A stretch of 64,000 bases of DNA from Sphingomonas faeni. GTDB taxonomy: Bacteria > Pseudomonadota > Alphaproteobacteria > Sphingomonadales > Sphingomonadaceae. The notes below the pieces were generated by a model. The model was not told where the DNA came from and did no database searches. It worked only from the letters and a program-made list of their open reading frames with translations. The stretch lies in contig NZ_JALPNF010000009.1 in the NCBI RefSeq assembly GCF_023195535.1, positions 1 to 64,000 on the forward strand. Reading direction: 5' to 3'. This document shows, piece by piece, positions 9,248 through 16,743 of the stretch. Made by a program: the position numbers and the translations under genes. Positions within the stretch are counted from its first letter, which is position 1. Each line of letters begins with the position of its first letter.

Positions 9248-9669
9248 GCCTGGGTCGCCTCAACCATGTCGGGGTCGCGACGCCGTCGATCGCGAAGTCG
9301 GTCGAGACGTATCGGCTGCTGCTCGGCGCGACTGCGATCGGCGAGCCGTTCGACCTGCCCGCGCAGGGCGTGAAAGTGTGCTTCATCGACGCGCCGAACA
9401 CGCAGATCGAGCTGATCGAGCCGTATGATGAGAGCTCGCCGATCGCGGGGTTCCTGCGCAAGAATCCGGCGGGCGGGCAGCATCATGTCTGTTTCGAGGT
9501 GGCGGATATCCACGCGGCGGTTGCCGACCTGAAGGCGAAGGGCGCGACCGTGCTGGGCGAGCCGCGGATCGGCGCGCATGGCACGCCGATCGTGTTCGTG
9601 CACCCGAAGGACTTTGGCGGCATGCTCGTCGAGTTGATGGAGACGCCGGGCGATACCGGCGCGCACTAG
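9244..9669 (+). CDS. mce: Methylmalonyl-CoA epimerase
   Basis: This 141-residue glyoxalase/VOC-fold enzyme converts the S form of methylmalonyl-CoA made by PccAB into the R form used by the mutase. The metal ligands are visible: the His in LNHVGVAT (residue 7), the His in GGQHHVCFEV and the Glu in GGMLVELME near the end. The paired beta-alpha-beta modules and the length match the family. It is coupled by ATGA overlap to the secreted protein upstream, lies 10 bases from the enoyl-CoA hydratase gene downstream, and sits between the carboxylase and mutase genes, as in many alphaproteobacteria. Confidence 0.93.
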   Translation: MSLGRLNHVGVATPSIAKSVETYRLLLGATAIGEPFDLPAQGVKVCFIDAPNTQIELIEPYDESSPIAGFLRKNPAGGQHHVCFEVADIHAAVADLKAKGATVLGEPRIGAHGTPIVFVHPKDFGGMLVELMETPGDTGAH

Positions 9670-9679
9670 GAGAGATCTG

Positions 9680-10465
9680 ATGGCCGCGTACGAGCATATC
9701 CTGAGCGAACGGCGTGGCGACGTGCTGGTGCTGACGCTGAACCGGCCCGACCGGCTCAACGCCGCGCCACCGGCGATGTTCGAGGAATTGCGCGCGGCGT
9801 TGCGTGATCTGGATGGTGCGCGGGCGGTGCTGATCGCGGGCGCGGGACGTGCGTTCTGTTCGGGGGCGGATGTCGGCGGCGGCGCGCTCGGTTCGGACAA
9901 TCCGGGCGAGGCGACGTACGCGGCGCTGACCGGCAGCTACAATCCGACGATGGCGGCGATCGCCGACCTGTCGGTGCCGGTGGTGAGCGCAGTGCGCGGG
10001 CCGGCGGCGGGGATCGGCTGCAGCCTCGCGCTCGCCGCAGATTTCTGCGTCGCGAGCGAGAGCGCGTATTTCCTTCAGGCGTTCGTGAATATCGGACTGG
10101 TGCCGGATGGTGGCGCGTCGTGGATGCTGCCGCGGCTGATCGGCAAGGCGCGGGCGACGGAGATGATGATGCTCGGCGAGCGGGTGCCGGCGGCCGAGGC
10201 GCTTGACTGGGGTATGGTGCACAAGGTCGTCACGGACGATGCGCTCGACGCCGAGGTGTTTGCGCTGGCCGAGCGGCTGGCGGCGATGCCGACGATCGCG
10301 CTGGGGCTGATGCGCCGGGCGATCACCGCGGCGTACGAGACGGACTATGCGACCGCGATGCAGGCCGAGGCGGCGAACCAGCGCGACGCGCGGGGGTCTG
10401 CGGACTCGATGGAGGGCGGTCGAGCCTTCCTCGAGAAGCGCAAGCCGGTGTTCACGGGCAAATGA
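9680..10465 (+). CDS. Enoyl-CoA hydratase/isomerase family protein
   Basis: This 261-residue crotonase-fold protein has the CoA-binding and oxyanion motifs AGRAFCSGAD (about 55-64) and VRGPAAGIGCSLALAADF (about 105), and the NIGLVPDGGASWMLPRLIG segment. In the last, Asp/Gly replaces the second catalytic Glu of classical hydratases, so it may be a PaaG-like isomerase or hydratase on branched or odd-chain acyl-CoA. It lies 10 bases after the epimerase and is clearly in the operon, which suggests that it feeds propionyl-CoA production (valine, isoleucine or odd-chain fatty acids). The exact substrate is unknown. Confidence 0.85.
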   Translation: MAAYEHILSERRGDVLVLTLNRPDRLNAAPPAMFEELRAALRDLDGARAVLIAGAGRAFCSGADVGGGALGSDNPGEATYAALTGSYNPTMAAIADLSVPVVSAVRGPAAGIGCSLALAADFCVASESAYFLQAFVNIGLVPDGGASWMLPRLIGKARATEMMMLGERVPAAEALDWGMVHKVVTDDALDAEVFALAERLAAMPTIALGLMRRAITAAYETDYATAMQAEAANQRDARGSADSMEGGRAFLEKRKPVFTGK

Positions 10466-10479
10466 CCTGCTTGGAAGGC

Positions 10480-10586
10480 ACCACCCCGGCGGAGGCCGGG
10501 GCCCAGTTGGGCAACGGTCAATTGGCTGGTGCTGCGCTGCGTTACCTCGACCTTTCCAACTGGGCCCCGGCCTCCGCCGGGGTGGT
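10480..10586. repeat. Paired-palindrome repeat, family A
   Basis: The arms ACCACCCCGGCGGAGGCC and the complement enclose a core with TTACCTCGACCTTTCCAAC. The right arm ends nine bases before the mutase ATG, and its GGGGTGG is the only Shine-Dalgarno-like sequence there. Confidence 0.88.
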
Positions 10587-10594
10587 GCAAACTC

Positions 10595-12877
10595 ATGACT
10601 GACACGCCCAAATCTGCTCCGACCCTCGCCGACTGGCAGACCGCCGCCGCCAAGGAAGTAAAGGGCGCCGACCTCATCTGGCCAACCCCCGAAGGCATCG
10701 ATGTCAAGCCGCTCTACACCGCGGACGACGTCACCACCGATCCCGGCCTCCCAGGTTTCGCGCCGTTCACCCGCGGCGTCCGCGCGTCGATGTACGCCGG
10801 TCGCCCCTGGACGATCCGCCAATATGCCGGCTTCTCCACCGCCGAAGCCTCGAACGCGTTCTACCGCCGCAACCTCGCCGCCGGCCAGAAGGGCCTGAGC
10901 GTCGCGTTCGATCTCGCCACCCACCGCGGCTACGATTCCGACCACCCCCGCGTCACCGGCGACGTCGGCAAGGCAGGCGTCGCGATCGACTCCGTCGAGG
11001 ACATGAAGATCCTGTTCGACGGCATCCCGCTCGACAAGATGTCGGTCAGCATGACGATGAACGGCGCGGTGATCCCGATCCTCGCCTTCTTCATCGTCGC
11101 CGGCGAGGAACAGGGCGTCGACCGGAAACTGCTCGACGGGACCATCCAGAACGACATCCTCAAGGAGTTCATGGTCCGCAACACCTACATCTACCCGCCC
11201 GAGCCGAGCATGCGGATCATCTCGGACATCTTCGGCTACACCAGCCGCGAGATGCCCAAGTTCAACAGCATCTCGATCAGCGGCTATCACATGCAGGAGG
11301 CAGGGGCGACGCAGCTCCACGAGCTCGCCTTCACGATCGCCGACGGCATGGAATATGTGAAATACGGCGTCGCGAGCGGCCTCGACATCGACAAGTTCGC
11401 CGGGCGTTTGAGCTTCTTCTTCGCGATCGGCATGAACTTCTTCATGGAGATCGCCAAGCTCCGCGCCGCCCGCGTCCTCTGGCACCGCGCGATGACGCAG
11501 CTAGGCGCGCAGGACGAGCGCTCCAAGATGCTCCGCACGCACTGCCAGACGTCGGGCGTCTCGCTCACCGAGCAGGACCCGTACAACAACGTCATGCGCA
11601 CGACGATCGAGGCGATGGCGGCGATGCTGGGCGGCACGCAATCGCTCCACACCAACGCGCTCGACGAGGCGATCGCGCTGCCGACCGACTTCTCCGCGCG
11701 CATTGCCCGCAACACGCAGATCGTGATCCAGGAAGAGACGGGGATGACCAAGGTCGTCGATCCGCTCGGTGGCAGTTACTATATCGAGAGCCTGACGCAG
11801 AGCCTTGTCGACGGCGCGTGGAGCCTGATCGAGCGGATCCAGTCCGAGGGCGGCATGGCAAAGGCGGTCGCGGCGGGCTGGCCCAAGGCGATGATCGAGG
11901 AAGCCGCCGCCGGCCGCCAAGCGCGCGTCGATCGCGGCGAGGACGTCATCGTCGGCGTCAACAAGTACAAGCTCGCCGAACAGGACGCGATCGAGATCCT
12001 CGACGTGGACAATGTGGCCGTGCGGGCAGGGCAGATCGAACGCATCAACCGCGTAAAGGCGACGCGCGACGAAGCCGCCTGCCAAGCCGCACTCGATGCT
12101 CTCCGCGAAGGCGCACTACGCGGCAATCCTCCCCGGAACGGGGAGGGGGACCAGCCAACGGCTGGTGGAGGGGGGGCTCCACAAACGGACCCTCTCGTGG
12201 AAGCCCCCCTCCGTCAGCCTTCGGCCGCCACCTCCCCGGAACGGGGAGGATTTGAGAATAACCTCCTCGCGCTCGCCGTCGAGTGCGCTCGCGCCCGCGC
12301 CACGCTCGGCGAGATTTCCTCCGCGATGGAGGACGTATTCGGCCGCTACGGCACGCAGCCGACCCCCGTCTCCGGCATCTACGGCGGCGCGTACGAGGAC
12401 GACGCGCGCTGGACCCGCCTGACCGACGGCGTCGAAGCCACCGAGCGCCGGATGGGCCGCAAGCCGCGCATGCTCGTCGCCAAGATGGGCCAGGACGGCC
12501 ACGACCGCGGTGCCAACCTCGTCTCGTCGATGTTCGGCGACCTGGGCTTCGAGATCGTCCCCGGCCCGCTGTTCCAGACCCCCGCCGAAGCCGCCGCGCT
12601 CGCGCTGGAAAAGGACGTCGACATCGTCGGTGCCTCGTCGCTTGCCGCCGGCCACAAGACGTTGATCCCCGAGCTGATCGGCTATCTCCGCGAGGCGGGC
12701 CGCGCCGATATCAAGGTGATCGCGGGTGGCGTTATCCCCGCACAGGACTATCAGGCGCTGCGCGATGCCGGGGTCCAGGCGATATTCGGCCCCGGCACCA
12801 ACCTGATCCAGGCCGCCGAGGACGTGTTGAAGCTCCTCGGCCACAACATGGCCCCGCAAGAGGAAGCCGCAGAATGA
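10595..12877 (+). CDS. scpA: Methylmalonyl-CoA mutase, single chain, with an in-frame repeat insertion
   Basis: This cobalamin-dependent enzyme interconverts R-methylmalonyl-CoA and succinyl-CoA, the last step to the TCA cycle. The substrate TIM barrel fills about residues 20-500 ([34 protein letters not shown], GFVxx-type barrel strands). The B12 domain begins about 615 with [14 protein letters not shown], where His of DGHDRG is the lower cobalt ligand. At 760 residues it is about 40 longer than usual: residues 512-552 are the translation of a family F repeat ([19 protein letters not shown] and on), lying in the linker between barrel and B12 domain just before [19 protein letters not shown]. 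The start at 10595 gives the family N-terminus; the frame is also open upstream through the repeat. Confidence 0.94.
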   Translation: MTDTPKSAPTLADWQTAAAKEVKGADLIWPTPEGIDVKPLYTADDVTTDPGLPGFAPFTRGVRASMYAGRPWTIRQYAGFSTAEASNAFYRRNLAAGQKGLSVAFDLATHRGYDSDHPRVTGDVGKAGVAIDSVEDMKILFDGIPLDKMSVSMTMNGAVIPILAFFIVAGEEQGVDRKLLDGTIQNDILKEFMVRNTYIYPPEPSMRIISDIFGYTSREMPKFNSISISGYHMQEAGATQLHELAFTIADGMEYVKYGVASGLDIDKFAGRLSFFFAIGMNFFMEIAKLRAARVLWHRAMTQLGAQDERSKMLRTHCQTSGVSLTEQDPYNNVMRTTIEAMAAMLGGTQSLHTNALDEAIALPTDFSARIARNTQIVIQEETGMTKVVDPLGGSYYIESLTQSLVDGAWSLIERIQSEGGMAKAVAAGWPKAMIEEAAAGRQARVDRGEDVIVGVNKYKLAEQDAIEILDVDNVAVRAGQIERINRVKATRDEAACQAALDALREGALRGNPPRNGEGDQPTAGGGGAPQTDPLVEAPLRQPSAATSPERGGFENNLLALAVECARARATLGEISSAMEDVFGRYGTQPTPVSGIYGGAYEDDARWTRLTDGVEATERRMGRKPRMLVAKMGQDGHDRGANLVSSMFGDLGFEIVPGPLFQTPAEAAALALEKDVDIVGASSLAAGHKTLIPELIGYLREAGRADIKVIAGGVIPAQDYQALRDAGVQAIFGPGTNLIQAAEDVLKLLGHNMAPQEEAAE
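12128..12249. repeat. Paired-palindrome repeat, family F, inside scpA and translated
   Basis: It begins CCTCCCCGGAACGGGGAGG and ends with the complement. In between are the family F inner pieces, CCAGCCAACGGCTGG and CCCCCCTCCGTCAGCCTTCG. It sits in frame in the mutase gene without a stop. Confidence 0.9.
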
Positions 12878-13989
12878 CGACCACTACGCTGATGTCCCCC
12901 TCCCGCTCGCGGGAGGGGCTAGGGGAGGGCAGTGCCGCAAACACTGCCGCCGCCGCTTCTGGACACCCCCTCCCCCGACCCCTCCCGCAGGCGGGAGGGG
13001 AGTCTAGGACCGACTGGACGCGTCCCGAAATCGCCGCGCTGTTCGATCTGCCGTTCGACGAACTCATGTTCCGCGCACAGACCGTCCACCGCGCGCATCA
13101 CGCGATCGGCGAAGTGCAGCTCTGCACGCTCCTGTCGATCAAGACCGGCGGCTGCCCCGAGGATTGCGGCTATTGCTCGCAGTCCGCCTCGTCCGACTCC
13201 GGTCTCAAGGCGGAAAAGCTGATGGACGTCGACGCGGTCCTCGCCGACGCCGCGCAGGCCAAGGCTGCGGGCTCGCAGCGTTTCTGCATGGGTGCCGCTT
13301 GGCGCAACCCGAAGCCGCGCGACATGCCGAAGGTCGTCGCGATGGTCGAAGGCGTCCGCGCGATGGGGCTCGAGACGTGCATGACGCTCGGCATGCTCGA
13401 CGCGGACCAGGCCAAGCAACTCGCCGACGCCGGCCTCGATTACTACAACCACAACATCGACACCTCGCCGGAGAATTACGCCAACGTCATCACCACGCGC
13501 ACCTTCGGCGATCGGCTGGAGACGCTGGGACACGTGCGCGACGCGGGCATCTCGGTGTGCTGCGGCGGGATCGTCGGGATGGGCGAGACGCGCAGCGACC
13601 GCGTCGGCTTCGTCCACGCGCTCGCCACCTTGCCGCGCCATCCGGAGAGCGTCCCCGTCAACGCGCTGGTCCCGGTCAAGGGCACGCCGCTCGGCGACAT
13701 GCTCGCCGGTACGCCGATGGCGCAGATCGACGACATCGAGTTCGTCCGGACGGTCGCGGTCGCGCGGATCACGATGCCGCTCAGCATGGTGCGGTTGTCT
13801 GCGGGGCGCGAGAGCATGTCTGAGGCCACCCAGGCGCTCTGCTTCATGGCGGGCGCGAACTCGATCTTCACCGGCGACAAGCTGCTCACCACCGGCAACG
13901 CCGGCGACAGCGCCGACGCGACGCTGCTGGCTAAGCTCGGCATGAAGCCAATGGTCGGCGCGGAACCGATGCGGGCCGCGGCGGAGTAG
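12874..13989 (+). CDS. bioB: Biotin synthase, with an in-frame repeat near the N-terminus
   Basis: This radical-SAM enzyme inserts sulphur into dethiobiotin to make biotin. [14 protein letters not shown] carries the CxxxCxxC cluster motif; later blocks [27 protein letters not shown] and [13 protein letters not shown] are typical. It is 371 residues, longer than usual by about 35. Residues about 8-43 are the translation of a family B repeat (SREGLGEG ... [13 protein letters not shown]), after which the conserved [17 protein letters not shown] begins. The ATG overlaps the mutase stop (ATGA), which fixes the start. Its presence in this operon fits the biotin need of PccA. Confidence 0.93.
   Translation: MTTTTLMSPSRSREGLGEGSAANTAAAASGHPLPRPLPQAGGESRTDWTRPEIAALFDLPFDELMFRAQTVHRAHHAIGEVQLCTLLSIKTGGCPEDCGYCSQSASSDSGLKAEKLMDVDAVLADAAQAKAAGSQRFCMGAAWRNPKPRDMPKVVAMVEGVRAMGLETCMTLGMLDADQAKQLADAGLDYYNHNIDTSPENYANVITTRTFGDRLETLGHVRDAGISVCCGGIVGMGETRSDRVGFVHALATLPRHPESVPVNALVPVKGTPLGDMLAGTPMAQIDDIEFVRTVAVARITMPLSMVRLSAGRESMSEATQALCFMAGANSIFTGDKLLTTGNAGDSADATLLAKLGMKPMVGAEPMRAAAE
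12897..13002. repeat. Paired-palindrome repeat, family B, inside bioB and translated
   Basis: The left arm is CCCCTCCCGCTCGCGGGAGG, followed by GGCTAGGGGAGGGC. The right arm is CCCCTCCCGCAGGCGGGAGG. The copy is read in frame as residues 8-43 of biotin synthase. Confidence 0.9.
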
Positions 13990-13991
13990 TT

Positions 13992-14097
13992 CCCCTCCCG
14001 CTTGCGGGAGGGGTTAGGGGAGGGCCTGTCCTCCCGCACCATAATATCCGCGCGTGGACAGGCCCTCCCCCGGCCCCTCCCGCAGGCGGGAGGGGAG
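13992..14097. repeat. Paired-palindrome repeat, family B, between bioB and pccA
   Basis: It has the same arms and inner pieces as the copy in bioB, with a different spacer. It begins three bases after the bioB stop and ends five bases before the pccA ATG. Its last bases, GGGAGGGGAG, are the Shine-Dalgarno sequence of pccA. Confidence 0.9.
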
Positions 14098-14102
14098 CGA
14101 GA

Positions 14103-16277
14103 ATGTTCAAGAAAATCCTGGTCGCCAATCGCGGCGAGATCGCGTGTCGGGTCATGCGGACCGCCAAGGCGATGGGCATCAAGACCGTCGCGGTCTATTC
14201 CGACGCCGACGCGCGCGCACCGCATGTGCTGATGGCCGACGAGTCCGTCCGGCTCGGGCCCGCACCCGCCGCGGAGAGCTATCTCAAGGCCGAGCTGATC
14301 CTGCTCGCAGCCAAGGAAACCGGCGCGGACTGCATCCATCCGGGCTACGGCTTCCTCTCCGAGCGCGAGAGCTTCGCACTGGCCTGCGCCGAGGCCGGGA
14401 TCGCGTTCGTCGGACCGCCGCCTAACGCGATCGCCGCGATGGGCGACAAGATCGAGTCGAAGAAGCTGGCGAAGGCGGCGGGCGTCAACGTCGTGCCGGG
14501 CTATCTCGGCGAGATCGACAGCACCGATCACGCGGTCGAGATCGCCGGCGGCATCGGCTATCCGGTGATGATGAAAGCGTCGGCGGGCGGTGGCGGCAAG
14601 GGCATGCGGCTCGCGTACAGCGAACAGGACGTCCGCGAAGGCTTCGAGGCGACCAAGCGCGAGGGACTCGCCAGCTTCGGCGACGACCGCGTGTTCATCG
14701 AGAAGTTTATCGAAAGCCCGCGCCACATCGAGATCCAGCTGATCGGCGACCAGCACGGCAACATCGTCTACCTCAACGAGCGCGAATGCTCGATCCAGCG
14801 CCGCCACCAGAAGGTCGTCGAGGAGGCGCCGTCGCCGTTCGTGACGCCCAAGATGCGCAAGGCGATGGGCGAGCAGGCGGTCGCACTTGCGCAGGCGGTT
14901 GGGTATTATTCGGCGGGCACGGTCGAGCTGATCGTCTCGGGCGCGGATACGACGGGGGAGGGGTTCTACTTCCTCGAGATGAACACCCGGCTCCAGGTCG
15001 AGCATCCGGTGACGGAGGAAATTACCGGGCTGGACCTGGTCGAACTGATGATCCGCGTCGCTGCCGGCGAGCCGCTCGGGTTTACGCAGGACGAGGTGAA
15101 GCTGAACGGCTGGTCGATCGAGAACCGGGTGTATGCGGAAGACCCGTATCGCGGGTTCCTGCCGAGCATCGGCCGGTTGGTGCGGTATAATCCGCCCGAA
15201 ACTTCGGCATCCTCTATCGCACCATTGCTCGACTCGCCCCGCCCAACCCCGTCACCCCAGCGAAAGCTGGGGTATCCTGGTAATGGAGCAGGTGACCCGA
15301 ACGGGGAGACCCCAGCTTCCGCTGGGGTGACGGACATTGTGGGGGCGGATGGGATGGGTTCCGGGGGACACGGCACCGCCGCAGAACCTCGCGTCCGTGT
15401 CGACGACGGCGTCCGCGAGGGCGGCGAGGTCAGCATGTTTTACGACCCGATGATCGCTAAGCTCATCACCTGGGCCCCCACCCGCGAGGCTGCGATCGCC
15501 GCGCAGATCGCCGCACTCGACGCGTTCGAACTCGAAGGCCCCGGCAACAACATCGATTTCCTCTCCGCGATCATGCAGCATCCGCGGTTCCAGTCGGGCG
15601 CGCTGACCACCGGCTTCATCGCCGAGGAATATCCCGAAGGCTTCCACGGCGCGCCCGCGGACGCCGAACTGCTGAAGACGCTCGCCGCGGTCGCCGCCTT
15701 CGCCGCGACCGCTGAGGCCGACCGCGCCCGCCGCATCGACGGCCAGCTCGGCAAGCGCCTCCGCCCGCCGGCCGACTGGGTGGTGACGATCGACAAGACC
15801 GACCACGCCGTCACGGTTTCGACCGACGGCATCATGGTCGATGGCGAAGACCTGGATCTTGCGCTCGAATACACGCCGGGCGACCGGATGGTGGTGGCCG
15901 ACGGTCACGGCGCGGACGGCGACGAGCACCTGACGATCCGCATCGCCAAGGCGCGCGCCGGCTTCAAGCTGACGACCCGCGGCGCAAGCCATGTCGCGCG
16001 CGTGTTGCCCGCCCGCGTCGCGCCCTACACCGCGCACCTGATCGAGAAGATCGCGCCCGATCTGTCGAAGTTCCTGATCTGCCCGATGCCGGGCCTGTTG
16101 GTCCGGCTCGACGTCGCGGCGGGCGACAAGGTCGAGGCGGGACAGCCGCTCGCGGTGGTCGAGGCTATGAAGATGGAGAACATCCTCCGCGCCGAGAAGA
16201 CGGGCACGGTGAAGTCGGTTGCCGCGAGGACGGGCGATAGCCTGGCGGTGGATCAGGTGATCCTCGAGCTGGACTGA
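14103..16277 (+). CDS. pccA: Propionyl-CoA carboxylase alpha subunit, with an in-frame repeat insertion
   Basis: This subunit carboxylates biotin with ATP and bicarbonate and carries the biotin. The biotin carboxylase part begins MFKKILVANRGEIACRV and has the ATP-grasp loop KASAGGGGKGMRL (about 159) and EMNTRLQVEHPVTE (about 294). The C-terminal biotinyl domain has EAMKMEN with the biotin lysine at about 690. It is 724 residues, roughly 50 above the norm. Residues about 375-425 (RKLGYPGNGAGDPNGE, TPASAGVT) come from a family D repeat placed between GRLVRYNPPE and RVRVDDGVREGGEVSMFYDP, inside the carboxylase C-terminal domain. Its ribosome-binding site comes from the upstream repeat. Confidence 0.94.
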   Translation: MFKKILVANRGEIACRVMRTAKAMGIKTVAVYSDADARAPHVLMADESVRLGPAPAAESYLKAELILLAAKETGADCIHPGYGFLSERESFALACAEAGIAFVGPPPNAIAAMGDKIESKKLAKAAGVNVVPGYLGEIDSTDHAVEIAGGIGYPVMMKASAGGGGKGMRLAYSEQDVREGFEATKREGLASFGDDRVFIEKFIESPRHIEIQLIGDQHGNIVYLNERECSIQRRHQKVVEEAPSPFVTPKMRKAMGEQAVALAQAVGYYSAGTVELIVSGADTTGEGFYFLEMNTRLQVEHPVTEEITGLDLVELMIRVAAGEPLGFTQDEVKLNGWSIENRVYAEDPYRGFLPSIGRLVRYNPPETSASSIAPLLDSPRPTPSPQRKLGYPGNGAGDPNGETPASAGVTDIVGADGMGSGGHGTAAEPRVRVDDGVREGGEVSMFYDPMIAKLITWAPTREAAIAAQIAALDAFELEGPGNNIDFLSAIMQHPRFQSGALTTGFIAEEYPEGFHGAPADAELLKTLAAVAAFAATAEADRARRIDGQLGKRLRPPADWVVTIDKTDHAVTVSTDGIMVDGEDLDLALEYTPGDRMVVADGHGADGDEHLTIRIAKARAGFKLTTRGASHVARVLPARVAPYTAHLIEKIAPDLSKFLICPMPGLLVRLDVAAGDKVEAGQPLAVVEAMKMENILRAEKTGTVKSVAARTGDSLAVDQVILELD
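15250..15332. repeat. Paired-palindrome repeat, family D, inside pccA and translated
   Basis: The left arm, CACCCCAGCGAAAGCTGGGG, and the right arm, CCCCAGCTTCCGCTGGGG followed by TGACG, match the intergenic copies at 38997 and 55201. It is open in frame throughout. Confidence 0.9.
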
Positions 16278-16326
16278 GCGACGCGCCGTCCAGTTCTGCT
16301 TCAGCCAACGTCTGTAGCTATCGCCC

Positions 16327-16420
16327 CGTCATGCCGGGCTCGTTCCGGCATCCACCGTTCCGCACATCCGAGAGACTTGAGTGTGCGGGTCCGTGGGCCC
16401 CGGCCTCCGCCGGGGTGACG
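16327..16420. repeat. Paired-palindrome repeat, family E
   Basis: The left arm is GTCATGCCGGGCTCGTTCC, with a middle piece GAGAGACTTGAGTG. The right arm, GCCTCCGCCGGGGTGACG, is of a different type from the left one, so this is a hybrid element. The left part matches the copy at 44543. Confidence 0.85.
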
Positions 16421-16530
16421 GAACGGGGTGGAGGGATGTTCGTGACAGCGACTGCTGGATAAGCGATCCGCCTCCGCGGGAGAACAAGGGTGTGACGATC
16501 GTATGTGCGTGATCTCGCCCCAATAGCTCT

Positions 16531-16635
16531 ACCCCGGCGGAGGCCGGGGCCCAGTTGGGAGCGGCTGATGATCGAGACCGGCGCTCCGTTACCGCGACCT
16601 TTCCAACTGGGCCCCGGCCTTCGACGGGGGGAGGT
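16531..16635. repeat. Paired-palindrome repeat, family A
   Basis: The arm is ACCCCGGCGGAGGCCGGG. The core CGCTCCGTTACCGCGACC then TTTCCAAC is nearly the same as in the copy at 49958. The right arm has a few changes. Confidence 0.87.
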
Positions 16636-16743
16636 GCGCATGAGGGCGGAAGCTCTCCCAAAGCATCGTCCGATACCGGTGGCTTTCACCTCTGGACCGC
16701 CACCCCCTCCCGTTTCCGGCCCCATCGCTGTACAGAACCCCGG

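Larger units (their letters stand above)
16278..16743. other. Intergenic stretch filled by two repeats
   Basis: These 466 bases between pccA and the channel gene hold one family E and one family A repeat and no credible gene. The channel reading frame is open upstream through the family A copy, but that part lacks a plausible start. No promoter is obvious. Confidence 0.6.

Noticed and set aside
10529..10594. N-terminal extension of the mutase through the family A repeat
   Set aside because: Open in frame, but the conserved mutase N-terminus begins just after the ATG at 10595, and the repeat's arm serves as its ribosome-binding site.
9383..11485. Long minus-strand frame across mce, ech and the mutase start
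   Set aside because: It crosses three forward genes with family motifs and also reads through a repeat; low-complexity translation.
16555..16743. N-terminal extension of the channel protein through a repeat
   Set aside because: The frame is open, but a signal peptide begins exactly at the ATG at 16744, so the extension would bury it. Unlike the four in-gene repeats, no conserved protein lies on both sides.
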